From Chryseobacterium aahli (GTDB taxonomy: Bacteria; Bacteroidota; Bacteroidia; Flavobacteriales; Weeksellaceae): DNA of 64,000 bases. The translations under genes were made by a program, and so were the position numbers. Numbering within the stretch: the stretch's first letter is position 1; each line of letters starts with the position of its first letter. Shown piece by piece: positions 16,775-25,031 of this stretch. Under the pieces are notes generated by a model. The model saw only the letters and a program-made list of their open reading frames with translations. It ran no database searches and was not told where the DNA came from. The DNA is taken from positions 372,001 to 436,000 of the forward strand of contig NZ_JALDNB010000002.1 in assembly GCF_022699665.1 (NCBI RefSeq), read 5' to 3'.

Positions 16775-17890
16775 TTAAGGAACTTTTACCAATTCCACAT
16801 CGAAGATCAGCCATGCATTTGCAGGGATAACTCCTCCTGCACCTCTTTCTCCGTAAGCCATTGCCGGCGGAATCAAAAGTGTAGCAGTTTCTCCTTCTTT
16901 TAACAATAGAATACCTTCGTCCCAACCTTTGATTACTCTTCCTGTTCCTACAGGAAATTCAAGAGGCTCACCTCTTTTGAATGAAGAATCAAATTCAGTT
17001 CCGTCAACTAATTTCCCTGCATAATGTACAGAAATATTATCACCCGCTTTAGGAGCTTTACCTTCAGTTTTCTTAGTGATTTTGTAGTAAAGACCAGATT
17101 CAGTTACCTGCATTCCTGCTTTTGCATCATCAACCATTTTCTGCTGATTTGCTTTGAACTCTTCTTCTTTTTTCTTCTTTTCAGCCTCTTCTTTAGCGAT
17201 GAAAGCTTTATTGTTCTCAGCGATTTTAGCTTTACCCTCAGTGAAAGTTTTTACCGCATCGTAACCTTTGTACTCATCTCCTTTGCTGAAAATACTTACT
17301 TTTTCAAGTACGATATCAGTTTTTGGTTTATCCTGAGCACCTTTTTCAACAACAGCAATCGCATCAATCACATCGTCACCTTTTACAATTTCTCCGAAGA
17401 TCGTATGTCTACCATCTAACCAAGGAGTAGCAATTTCAGTAATGAAGAACTGAGAACCGTTGGTGTTTGGTCCAGAGTTAGCCATTGACAAAATTCCTTT
17501 TCCTGTATGTTTAAGGTCATTTTTCTCGTCTTCGAATTTATATCCGGGATCTCCCATTCCTGTTCCCTGAGGATCTCCTCCTTGGATCATGAAATCTTTG
17601 ATTACTCTGTGGAAAATCGTTCCGTCATAGAAAGGAACACCTTTCGCTTTCGCTTTGTTATCAATTTTACCTTCTGCAAGACCAACAAAGTTAGCCACAG
17701 TCACTGGTGATTTTTTGTCTTCAAACTTTACAATCAAGTTACCTTTTGTAGTCTGAAGATTAGCATAAAGTCCGTCTTTAAGCCCTTCGTAAGTTTCTTT
17801 GTCTACGTTCATTTTCTTATAAATTGGTGTACAACTTAGCAGCGAAACACTTGCTGCTGCCAGAATTATATTTTTGTTAAACAATTTCAT
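16775..17890 (-). CDS. Cyclophilin-FKBP fusion peptidyl-prolyl isomerase lipoprotein
   Basis: A 371-residue protein with a lipoprotein signal (lipobox LLSC, Cys near residue 20). It then has a cyclophilin domain (about 40-205: HRVIKDFMIQGGDPQGTG, NSGPNTNGSQFFI, WLDGRHTIFGEIVKG), a lysine/glutamate-rich coiled linker (about 220-260) and a C-terminal FKBP domain (about 275-371: VHYAGKLVDGTEFDSSF, VIKGWDEGILLLKEGE, YGERGAGGVIPANA). Both catalytic folds are complete. It acts in the cell envelope, probably as a folding helper. It lies one base after the GldI-like gene. Confidence 0.93.
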   Translation of the reverse strand: MKLFNKNIILAAASVSLLSCTPIYKKMNVDKETYEGLKDGLYANLQTTKGNLIVKFEDKKSPVTVANFVGLAEGKIDNKAKAKGVPFYDGTIFHRVIKDFMIQGGDPQGTGMGDPGYKFEDEKNDLKHTGKGILSMANSGPNTNGSQFFITEIATPWLDGRHTIFGEIVKGDDVIDAIAVVEKGAQDKPKTDIVLEKVSIFSKGDEYKGYDAVKTFTEGKAKIAENNKAFIAKEEAEKKKKEEEFKANQQKMVDDAKAGMQVTESGLYYKITKKTEGKAPKAGDNISVHYAGKLVDGTEFDSSFKRGEPLEFPVGTGRVIKGWDEGILLLKEGETATLLIPPAMAYGERGAGGVIPANAWLIFDVELVKVP

Positions 17891-17891
17891 T

Positions 17892-18404
17892 CTATAGAAC
17901 TTTTAATTTTATAATTAAAGGAATATCGTTATCTATTTTATTTTCGTCTCCGAAAGTTCCGTAAGCTAATGTTGATGGTACAAGAAGCGTTACTTCTTCG
18001 CCGTCATTCATATATCTCAATGCATTTTCTACTGCTTTCAACTCGTCAAAATGCCCGAATCTCGCATCATTTCTCTGAATAGATTTGTCATAGATTTTGG
18101 TCTGATCAAAATCATACAGATCATAAGAATACGAAATCGGAGAATCATCCGGTCTTCTTTGTCTTTTGTCAAAACCTTCTACAGTCGTCCAGTAATTGAG
18201 CTGAGTAGGATAAAATTTAATATCCTGACTATTCACCCAATCCTGAATCTGCTGTCTTTCTAAAGTATTGAGATTTTTCATTCTGTTTCTGGAAACATCA
18301 AGATCACTCTGGCTCAATACACCACCCACCGGCGGATGCACCTGTGGGGCATTTCTTTTACAGCTTAAAAGTCCTAATGCGGAGATGAGAAGTATTTTTT
18401 TCAT
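17892..18404 (-). CDS. gldI: GldI-like FKBP-type peptidyl-prolyl isomerase lipoprotein
   Basis: A 170-residue lipoprotein (signal MKKILLISALGLLSC, Cys15) with a C-terminal FKBP-like domain (NDGEEVTLLVPSTLAYGTFG, then DNDIPLIIKLKVL). This matches GldI, a lipoprotein needed for gliding and type IX secretion in Flavobacterium johnsoniae. Several canonical FKBP active-site aromatic positions are not obvious, so activity may be reduced. It is upstream of and nearly touching the cyclophilin-FKBP gene, forming a two-gene periplasmic folding unit. Confidence 0.8.
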   Translation of the reverse strand: MKKILLISALGLLSCKRNAPQVHPPVGGVLSQSDLDVSRNRMKNLNTLERQQIQDWVNSQDIKFYPTQLNYWTTVEGFDKRQRRPDDSPISYSYDLYDFDQTKIYDKSIQRNDARFGHFDELKAVENALRYMNDGEEVTLLVPSTLAYGTFGDENKIDNDIPLIIKLKVL

Positions 18405-18555
18405 AAAACTTTTGCGAAAATACGCATTTCGGGAATGATTAACAAAACTTGAGGAATTTATTAAAATAAAGTTTTAATATTTTTTTGAAATTTTAAAATG
18501 TCGAATGTTTCTAAATATCAAAAATAAATTTGAACTAATAAAAACATTCTTTGGT

Positions 18556-18640
18556 TCTCGATGATTTTGCAGATTACGCAGATAAATACATTAGATGAAA
18601 ATCTGCTTAATCAGCTTGATATGAGAGAGAATAAATTTAA
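18556..18640. repeat. Dispersed intergenic repeat, copy B
   Basis: This contains TTGCAGATTACGCAGAT on the left, and AAATCTGC, AATCAGCT and GAGAGA then AATAAATTTAAA on the right. It aligns with the repeat at 2888-2970. The left part and the AATCTGC part are inverted relative to each other, so it can fold. It lies in the 306-base gap between gldI and ilvE, which otherwise shows only an ilvE terminator. Confidence 0.5.
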
Positions 18641-18662
18641 ACTTTTAGATTTAAATGAAAAA

Positions 18663-18690
18663 AAGCCAAGAAAAATCCTGGCTTCGTATA
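18663..18690 (-). terminator. Short terminator-like hairpin after ilvE
   Basis: The stem AAGCCA / TGGCTT around AGAAAAATCC has an A-run on its left, which is a T-run on the minus strand. Confidence 0.6.
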
Positions 18691-18710
18691 TATTATTAAA
18701 TTGATTGAAA

Positions 18711-19784
18711 TTAAGCTGTTTCTAAAACATCTTTTTCAACTAGAACTCTCCATCCGAAAGGATCTTCTGAATGGTTGGTCTGTAAATCAACTAAATCATT
18801 TTTAAGTCTCACTGCAAAACTTTCTTCGTCTGAAAGTCTTGGTAACTCCAATTTTTCGCCATTGTAACCCAAGGCCTGAAAAACCGTTGTAACAACCGCT
18901 GTACCTACTCCCCAAACTTCTTTCAAAGTTCCGTTTTTCTGAGCTTCAACAACATCTTTTACTTTTATTGCTTCTACTTTTACTTCAAAACCTCTTTTCT
19001 TAGCCAACTGAATGAAACTGTCTCTGGTAACTCCGTCTAAGATTTTCTCAGAAGTGGGAGGTGTAAAAATCGTATCGTTGATTCTTACAAAAACATTCAT
19101 TGTTCCGCTTTCTTCGAAATATTCGTGAGTAGCATCATCTGTCCAGATGATTTGATCATAACCTTCTTCCATCGCCAACTGAGTTGGGTAGAAAGAAGCT
19201 GCATAGTTTCCTGCTGCTTTTGCCGAACCTACTCCACCACTTGCTGCTCTTGAATAATGATCAGAAATTTTCACAGATACAGGTTCTGTATAATACATTT
19301 TTGCAGGTGTCGCCACGATTGCAAACATATATTTATTGGCAACTCTTGCTTTCAAAGCCTCTTCGGTAGCAAAAATTAGCGGTCTGATATATAAAGAATT
19401 ACCTTCACCTTGAGGAATCCATTCTCTATCCATATTTACTAATGCTTTAAGACCATCTAAAAATATTTCTTCGGTAACTTCTGGCATTGCCAAACGCTTT
19501 GCTGATTTATTGATACGCTCAAAATTCTTTTCGGGCCTGAAAAGGAAAACCTGTCCGTCATTGTCTTTGTAAGCTTTCATGCCTTCAAAACAAGCCTGTC
19601 CGTAATTTACACCCATCATCGCAGGAGTAAACAAAAGGGGACCATAAGGAACCAATTTCACATCGCCCCATTTACCATCCTCATATTCACAGATGATCAT
19701 GTGATCACTGAAAGTATTTCCGAACGAAAAATTATTGGGATCGAAAGTAGAAATTCTAGAGTTTTCTGTTTTTTGAATTATCAT
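18711..19784 (-). CDS. ilvE: Branched-chain amino acid aminotransferase
   Basis: A 357-residue fold-type IV PLP enzyme that transfers amino groups between leucine, isoleucine or valine and 2-oxoglutarate. The PLP lysine is in GSAKAAGNYAAS, and other family segments are GQACFEGMKAY and EYFEESGTMNVFV. The length fits the eukaryote-like BCAT type (about 350 residues) rather than E. coli IlvE (309). Candidate -7 boxes TAAATTTG and TATATTTG lie on the minus strand at 19810-19817 and 19829-19836. It is a single gene, divergent from mnmD. Confidence 0.95.
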   Translation of the reverse strand: MIIQKTENSRISTFDPNNFSFGNTFSDHMIICEYEDGKWGDVKLVPYGPLLFTPAMMGVNYGQACFEGMKAYKDNDGQVFLFRPEKNFERINKSAKRLAMPEVTEEIFLDGLKALVNMDREWIPQGEGNSLYIRPLIFATEEALKARVANKYMFAIVATPAKMYYTEPVSVKISDHYSRAASGGVGSAKAAGNYAASFYPTQLAMEEGYDQIIWTDDATHEYFEESGTMNVFVRINDTIFTPPTSEKILDGVTRDSFIQLAKKRGFEVKVEAIKVKDVVEAQKNGTLKEVWGVGTAVVTTVFQALGYNGEKLELPRLSDEESFAVRLKNDLVDLQTNHSEDPFGWRVLVEKDVLETA

Positions 19785-19853
19785 TTCTTAAAATTTTTAT
19801 GATGTTCCACAAATTTAACATAATTTTTCAAATATAAAAATTTTACATTAAAT

Positions 19854-20543
19854 TTGAAAAAAAATACTTTGGAAAGAGAAATCAGAACCACAAACGACGG
19901 AAGTAAAACACTGTTTATCAATGAATTAAATGAAAACTATCATTCACACCATGGTGCGTTACAGGAAGCCGAACATGTGTTTATCAAAAACGGATTAAAT
20001 CTATTAAATGATTACGAAATTAACATTTTAGAACTCGGTTTTGGAACAGGTTTAAATGTTTTGGTGACAATTAATGAATATTTAAAAACTGACAAAAATC
20101 ATACTATCAACTATTTTACACTCGAAAAATACCCGATAAATGAATCTGAGATCGAAAATTTAGCCTACTTCGACCTTTTTGATAACCCAGAATTAAAAAA
20201 TATTTATCAAAAAATTCATCAAACTGATTGGGGGAAATCCGTAGAAATCATTAAGGGTTTTAATTTAAAAAAGATACAATGTGACTTTTTTGACCTGAAA
20301 AACATTGATTTACCGAAGATTAACCTGGTTTATTATGATTGCTTTGGCGCACGAGTACAGCCTGACCTTTGGGAAAAGCCTTTATTTGAGATGGTTTCAG
20401 ATAAAATGAGCATCAACGGATTGTTAACAACATATTCATCAAAAGGAAGTGTGAGAAGAATTCTGAAAGAACTTAATTTTAATGTGGAAAAAAAGCAAGG
20501 CCCACCGGGAAAAAGAGAAATGATCAATGCCATAAAGTTATAA
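19854..20543 (+). CDS. mnmD: tRNA mnm5s2U34 methyltransferase (MnmD)
   Basis: A 229-residue SAM-dependent methyltransferase corresponding to the MnmC2 half of E. coli MnmC, which methylates nm5U to mnm5U at the tRNA wobble base. It has motif I LELGFGTGLNVLV, the DCFG segment near the active site, and LLTTYSSKGSVRRILKE with KQGPPGKREM. The oxidase half (MnmC1) is not fused, as in the stand-alone MnmD form. The start is TTG at 19854; no in-frame ATG precedes the conserved IRTTNDGSKTLF. Confidence 0.88.
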   Translation: MKKNTLEREIRTTNDGSKTLFINELNENYHSHHGALQEAEHVFIKNGLNLLNDYEINILELGFGTGLNVLVTINEYLKTDKNHTINYFTLEKYPINESEIENLAYFDLFDNPELKNIYQKIHQTDWGKSVEIIKGFNLKKIQCDFFDLKNIDLPKINLVYYDCFGARVQPDLWEKPLFEMVSDKMSINGLLTTYSSKGSVRRILKELNFNVEKKQGPPGKREMINAIKL

Positions 20544-20608
20544 GTAATGAATGATGTCTTATTAGTTATAGTTGGTAATCTAAATAAAAACTACATATTT
20601 TGAAAACT

Positions 20609-20643
20609 CATAATTCATAATTGATAACTCTTAACTTTTAACT
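20609..20643. repeat. Five-unit heptamer array before the NUDIX gene
   Basis: Consecutive units are CATAATT, CATAATT, GATAACT, CTTAACT, TTTAACT. The array ends 34 bases before the NUDIX start codon. A related three-unit array lies at 1629-1649. Confidence 0.6.
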
Positions 20644-20677
20644 ATTTTCCTTATTTTAGCTTTACAAAATATTACAT

Positions 20678-21094
20678 ATGATTGATAAGATTAACGTGAG
20701 AGTTTATGCCTGTGCAGTAAAAGACAATAAAGTTCTCACGCTTTTTGAAGAATATGCAGGACAACCTTTATTAAAATTTCCCGGTGGCGGATTGGAATTC
20801 GGAGAAGGATTAACAGAATGTCTTCACCGTGAGTTTGATGAAGAACTCAACGTAAAAATAGATATCGTAGAACATCTTTACACACAGGAAGATTTCTTAG
20901 TTTCCAGATTCAGAGAAAATGAGCAACTCCTTACTATATATTATATGGTGAAAATTACCAATGAAGAAGATTTTCTGATTCTCGACCCTTGCATAGAAAA
21001 AACAGAATGGCTTCCTATAGATACAGAAGTAAATCCTTTTACGTTACCGGTTGATAAAATTGTTTTTGAAAAATTAAAAGAAAAATTCCTGTAA
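20678..21094 (+). CDS. NUDIX hydrolase
   Basis: A 138-residue hydrolase of nucleoside-diphosphate-linked compounds. The Nudix box reads GGLEFGEGLTECLHREFDEE followed by LNV, fitting GX5EX7REUXEEXGU except that Asn replaces the final Gly. The rest of the fold (YTQEDFLVSRFRENEQLLTIYYMVKI) is typical. The substrate is unknown. It is a single gene between the heptamer array and a perfect terminator. Confidence 0.9.
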   Translation: MIDKINVRVYACAVKDNKVLTLFEEYAGQPLLKFPGGGLEFGEGLTECLHREFDEELNVKIDIVEHLYTQEDFLVSRFRENEQLLTIYYMVKITNEEDFLILDPCIEKTEWLPIDTEVNPFTLPVDKIVFEKLKEKFL

Positions 21095-21115
21095 AATATT
21101 TTTACAGGAATTTTT
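21081..21115. terminator. Bidirectional terminator after NUDIX gene
   Basis: The perfect inverted repeat AAAAATTCCTGTAAAA / TTTTACAGGAATTTTT around TAT overlaps the NUDIX stop codon. It also ends the convergent DUF4294 gene at 21117. Confidence 0.92.
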
Positions 21116-21116
21116 A

Positions 21117-21824
21117 TTATTTTGAAACTTTAAAATCTCTTGCTCCGGGATAAGGTTGCAAATAACCTGAATTCCAATTGGATTGTAATAAAGATTCTAA
21201 AAACTCATCGGTTCTATTTTTATGTGGATTGTATCGGTCTTTTAAATCGATATCTGCCAATTTACCTTTTACATTCCACCAGAAGGCACTCCAGCCACCA
21301 CGCATTTCTTTAATGATTTCAAAAACATTTTTGCCGGTTGCTCTGTTCATTAATTTTGCAAAAACCTGACCTTCTGTTGTCGTTAAATCTCTCAGTTGCT
21401 TTTCATATTGATCTGCAAGCATATTTTGACGGTCTTTGATATATTTCCTTTTAGCTGCGGTATCCATAATCTTCATTTCAACCTGAATATCTCTGTATTG
21501 CTGCAATGCCGTTAGGAATAATGGATAAACTCTATACAATTTTTTATTGAGGAAGAAATAATAATTCTTATCTAGTTGATTATTAAATTTGGGTTTATTA
21601 AGCAAAACCAATTCATCCATCACCACTACAGTCTCACCGTTAATCTCATAGATTTTAGCCTTCTGTCTTTCATCATAATAGTATTTATTGCCAAATTCAT
21701 CAATTTTTAATAATTCTGGTGGATATTGATTCAATGGCTTAGCAATAATAGAATCCCTTTGCTGCCCGAATGCAGCAACACCAAAAAAGAACAGAAAAAG
21801 AAAGGTGATTTTATGAAATTTCAT
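21117..21824 (-). CDS. DUF4294-family secreted protein
   Basis: A 235-residue protein with a signal peptide (MKFHKITFLFLFFFGVAAFGQ). Family features are YYYDERQKAKIYEINGETVVV, RVYPLFLTALQQYRDI, a lysine/aspartate-rich helix, and GQVFAKLMNRATGKNVFEI with GWSAFWWNVKGKLADIDLKD. This is the conserved Bacteroidota family DUF4294, whose function is unknown. It is divergent from the M42 peptidase gene with a 52-base gap. Periplasmic location is inferred from the signal. Confidence 0.85.
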   Translation of the reverse strand: MKFHKITFLFLFFFGVAAFGQQRDSIIAKPLNQYPPELLKIDEFGNKYYYDERQKAKIYEINGETVVVMDELVLLNKPKFNNQLDKNYYFFLNKKLYRVYPLFLTALQQYRDIQVEMKIMDTAAKRKYIKDRQNMLADQYEKQLRDLTTTEGQVFAKLMNRATGKNVFEIIKEMRGGWSAFWWNVKGKLADIDLKDRYNPHKNRTDEFLESLLQSNWNSGYLQPYPGARDFKVSK

Positions 21825-21876
21825 TATTTTTACACGTATTATAACGAAACTTAACTACAAAAATCATTCCTTAAAT

Positions 21877-22953
21877 ATGAAATTCGAGAAGAAATCTTTG
21901 AAATTTTTAGAAAAATATTTAAACACTTCATCACCAACCGGATACGAGCACAAAGGTCAGGAAGTCTGGATGGATTACATCACTCCATACGTTGACAAAA
22001 TCGAGATTGATCATTACGGAACCTGCTACGGAATCATTAATCCTGAAGCTGAATTTAAAGTGGTGATTGAAGCTCATGCAGATGAAATTTCTTGGTATGT
22101 CAATTACATTACAGATGACGGATTGATTTATGTTATCAGAAACGGAGGCTCTGATCAAACGATTGCCCCTTCAAAAATCGTCCATATTCATGGTGAAAAA
22201 GGAATTGTAAAAGGAGTTTTCGGATGGCCTGCGATTCATACAAGAAGTGCAAACCAAAACGAACCGACGCCCAAAATTGAAAACATTTTCATCGACTGTG
22301 GTGCAACTACAAAACAGGAAGTTGAAGATTTAGGAATTTTTGTTGGATGTATGATTACCTATCCTGACGAGTTTTTCGAAATGAATGACCGTTATTTTGT
22401 CTGCAGAGCTTTGGATAACAGAATCGGAGGGTTTATGATCGCTGAAGTTGCCAGACTTTTAAAAGAGAATAAAAAACAACTTCCTTTTGGCTTATATATT
22501 ACCAATTCAGTTCAGGAAGAAGTAGGTTTGTACGGTGCAGATATGATTGCTGATACCATCAAACCAAATATTGCTATCGTAACAGACGTTACCCATGACA
22601 CCACAACTCCAATGATTGAGAAGAAAAAAGAAGGAGATCAAAAATGTGGTGATGGTCCGGTCGTTTTCTTTGCACCAAGCGTTCACCATGTGATCAGAGA
22701 ATTGATTATTGATACTGCAAAAAAGAAAGAAATACCTTTCCAAAGAGCTGCCGCAAGCAGAGCTACAGGAACAGATACTGACGCGTTTGCACATTCAAAC
22801 GGAGGTGTACCAAGCGCATTGATTTCATTGCCTTTAAGATACATGCATACAACAGTGGAAATGGTTTCAAAAGAAGATGTTCGAAATGTGATTCAGTTAA
22901 TCTACGAAACACTATTGAAGATAACACCAGAAATGAAACTAAAGTATCATTAA
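21877..22953 (+). CDS. M42-family metallopeptidase (aminopeptidase)
   Basis: A 358-residue cytoplasmic di-metal aminopeptidase of family M42 (TET/glutamyl aminopeptidase type). Metal-site segments are EAHADEISW (first His/Asp), ALDNRIGG (bridging Asp), SVQEEVGLYGA (catalytic Glu and ligand), TDVTHDT (Asp) and the C-terminal YMHTTVEMV (His). All expected ligands are present. TET enzymes trim oligopeptides after proteasome-like degradation. The next gene begins after one base, so they form an operon. Confidence 0.93.
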   Translation: MKFEKKSLKFLEKYLNTSSPTGYEHKGQEVWMDYITPYVDKIEIDHYGTCYGIINPEAEFKVVIEAHADEISWYVNYITDDGLIYVIRNGGSDQTIAPSKIVHIHGEKGIVKGVFGWPAIHTRSANQNEPTPKIENIFIDCGATTKQEVEDLGIFVGCMITYPDEFFEMNDRYFVCRALDNRIGGFMIAEVARLLKENKKQLPFGLYITNSVQEEVGLYGADMIADTIKPNIAIVTDVTHDTTTPMIEKKKEGDQKCGDGPVVFFAPSVHHVIRELIIDTAKKKEIPFQRAAASRATGTDTDAFAHSNGGVPSALISLPLRYMHTTVEMVSKEDVRNVIQLIYETLLKITPEMKLKYH

Positions 22954-22954
22954 G

Positions 22955-23254
22955 ATGAAAAGTTTTTTCAATCATTTAATACGAAAGCCAACTTTTATAT
23001 CAGTTATAGTGACATTATTTTTCGCCTACGTATTGTTTTTAATGATATATAAAATTTTTAATCCTCCAAAAATAGGATCTGCCTACAATATGATTCTTGA
23101 AACATTATTAATTATAAGTATTGTTCCACTAATACTGTTTGTCATTGATAGATTATTGGTAATGAAAATAAATAATATTAAGCTAGCAATTATAGAAGCG
23201 ATATTGATTGTAGGCATATTTTCGTATTATTTTCTATTTGTTAATCCATTTTAA
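22955..23254 (+). CDS. Small three-helix membrane protein, unknown
   Basis: A 99-residue protein with three hydrophobic segments (about 15-33, 47-66, 78-95) separated by short charged loops. I do not recognise a family. It starts one base after the M42 stop and ends 25 bases before rpe, so it is probably co-transcribed with both. Its composition is more AT-rich than the neighbours, as is common for small membrane proteins. Confidence 0.65.
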   Translation: MKSFFNHLIRKPTFISVIVTLFFAYVLFLMIYKIFNPPKIGSAYNMILETLLIISIVPLILFVIDRLLVMKINNIKLAIIEAILIVGIFSYYFLFVNPF

Positions 23255-23279
23255 AAAAGTAAAAGAAATATAAGTAAAA

Positions 23280-23930
23280 ATGAAAACAAAACTCATCGCT
23301 CCTTCCCTATTATCTGCAGACTTCGGGAATCTGCAAAGAGATATTGAAATGCTCAACAATTCTCAAGCCGATTGGTTACACATCGATGTAATGGACGGAA
23401 GATTTGTTCCCAACATATCTTTTGGTTTTCCTGTGATGAAAACCATTCAGCAACACGCAAAAAAATTCGTGGATGTCCATTTAATGATTCTTGAACCAGA
23501 AAAGTATGTTGAAGAATTCATTGAATACGGAGCAGATTTAGTTTCTATACATTATGAAGCATGTACACATCTTCACAGAACGATTAATTTAATTCAAAGT
23601 AAAGGTGCAAAAGCTGGTGTTGTACTTAATCCTTCTACGCCTGTTTTAATGCTTGAAGATATTATTGCCGATGTAGATTTGGTTTTATTGATGAGTGTAA
23701 ATCCAGGATTTGGTGGTCAGAAATTTATCGAGAATACCTATAAGAAGATTGCAGAGACTAAAGATTTAATTTTAAGCAATAATTCTACAGCTTTAATCGA
23801 AATTGACGGCGGTGTAAATTTAGATAATGCTTCCAAATTATTTGAAGCGGGTGCTGATGTTTTAGTTGCAGGTAATGCAGTTTTTTCAGCCGAAAGTCCG
23901 GAAAGAACAATAGAGCTTTTAAAAGTATAA
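23280..23930 (+). CDS. rpe: Ribulose-phosphate 3-epimerase
   Basis: A 216-residue TIM-barrel epimerase that interconverts ribulose 5-phosphate and xylulose 5-phosphate in the pentose phosphate pathway. Signatures are APSLLSADFGNLQ, LHIDVMDGRFVPNISFG, VDVHLMI, MSVNPGFGGQKFI and IEIDGGVN with VAGNAVF. Metal-binding His and Asp residues are all present. It is the last gene of a likely three-gene run starting at the M42 peptidase. Confidence 0.96.
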   Translation: MKTKLIAPSLLSADFGNLQRDIEMLNNSQADWLHIDVMDGRFVPNISFGFPVMKTIQQHAKKFVDVHLMILEPEKYVEEFIEYGADLVSIHYEACTHLHRTINLIQSKGAKAGVVLNPSTPVLMLEDIIADVDLVLLMSVNPGFGGQKFIENTYKKIAETKDLILSNNSTALIEIDGGVNLDNASKLFEAGADVLVAGNAVFSAESPERTIELLKV

Positions 23931-24239
23931 ATCAAAAAACTGCTTGAAAGCACTAAGGTTTGTTAGTTTCTATTTTGATGTTAATTTATCTTGTTTTAAC
24001 TAATGTGAAGTTCTGATTTTTTTAAGATTAAGACCACCCGTAAAACAAAGAATTTTTCACAATAACAATGTTTCTACACAAACTAAACAATTATACCAAA
24101 ACATTTTTGCGAAATTGATAACATAATTTTAATTATTTATTCTTATTTTCAATTAAAAACTATAATCATATTATGATTGATTGAAATATTTTTGATGACG
24201 AAATGGCAGAAAAATTTCAATTAATTACTTAAAACGAAA
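23931..24239. other. Intergenic region; possible tiny transcription unit at its end
   Basis: No gene is seen. At 24187-24194 TATTTTTG fits a -7 box. It is followed by a nine-codon frame (24204-24233, MAEKFQLIT) and then the hairpin at 24240. That hairpin is equally explained as the ndk terminator, so the unit is only a weak candidate. Confidence 0.3.
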
Positions 24240-24266
24240 AAATCCGGAAAATTTCCGGATTTTTTT
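24240..24266. terminator. Bidirectional terminator after ndk
   Basis: The perfect stem AAATCCGGAAA / TTTCCGGATTT is followed by T on the plus strand and preceded by A on the same strand, so it works in both directions. Confidence 0.88.
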
Positions 24267-24283
24267 ATTTTTAAGAGTTTTGA

Positions 24284-24700
24284 TTAGAAAATCTCTCTTC
24301 CTGAAAAATGAAATTGTGCTTCGATAAGAGCATTCTCATCAGAATCAGATCCGTGTACAGCATTCTCTCCGATACTTCTAGCAAACATTTTTCTGATAGT
24401 TCCTTCAGCAGCGTCAGCAGGATTTGTAGAACCAATTAACGTTCTAAAATCTTCAACAGCGTTATCTTTTTCCAAAACTGCAGCAACAATTGGTCCTGAA
24501 CTCATGAAGTCAACCAATTCTCCATAAAATGGTCTTTCAGCATGTACTTCGTAGAATTTTTTAGCATCAGCAACAGTAAGCTGAGTTAATTTTAAAGCTT
24601 TGATTTTGAAACCTCCTTCTGAAATTTTCCCTAAAATAGCTCCGATGTGCCCATCAGCAACTGCATCAGGCTTAATCATAGTAAATGTAATGTTAGACAT
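24284..24700 (-). CDS. ndk: Nucleoside diphosphate kinase
   Basis: A 138-residue kinase that equalises nucleoside triphosphate pools by a ping-pong phosphohistidine mechanism. It has the N-terminal [19 protein letters not shown] and the active-site histidine in [12 protein letters not shown]. The length is the usual bacterial size. A minus-strand -7 box TAATTTTG lies at 24725-24732, 25 bases before the start. It is a single gene with its own terminator. Confidence 0.97.
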   Translation of the reverse strand: MSNITFTMIKPDAVADGHIGAILGKISEGGFKIKALKLTQLTVADAKKFYEVHAERPFYGELVDFMSSGPIVAAVLEKDNAVEDFRTLIGSTNPADAAEGTIRKMFARSIGENAVHGSDSDENALIEAQFHFSGREIF

Positions 24701-24724
24701 AAATGTATATATTTTTTAATGCTG

Positions 24725-24732
24725 CAAAATTA
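24725..24732 (-). promoter_or_regulatory. Putative -7 box of ndk
   Basis: The minus strand reads TAATTTTG, matching TAnnTTTG, at normal distance from the ndk start. Confidence 0.5.
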
Positions 24733-24816
24733 CGAAAAATATCTAAATATAATTTTAATTTAATTTTAACACAAAATAACATTTATTAAGAAATATGACA
24801 TCAATCTTTGGCATAC

Positions 24817-24902
24817 TAATTGCAACTATTAATTCGATTCTCATGTTTAATTTGAGTTTTCATGGTTATTAGTTTTTACCCAGCTTCGGCTGGGTTTTGT
24901 AT
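24817..24902 (+). ncRNA. Candidate small RNA with its own terminator
   Basis: A strong terminator, ACCCAGC-TTCG-GCTGGGT followed by TTTTGT (24878-24900), lies between the divergently placed ndk start and the rsgA 3' end. It points on the plus strand, where no gene precedes it. A near-consensus box AATCTTTG (24804-24811) could give an RNA of about 85 bases. It contains a nine-codon frame at 24843-24872 (MFNLSFHGY). The rest of the 331-base gap shows only the ndk promoter and a small palindrome near 24979-24995. Confidence 0.4.
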
Positions 24903-25031
24903 TTATAATAATTCAATGATTTTATTACACATTTCGCAATAAGAAAATACAAATATTAAGACGCAGATAAATTATCGATTCAATTCGAATCAATAAAGCA
25001 AACCCACAATGAATTTTTAAAGCAGTAAAAT

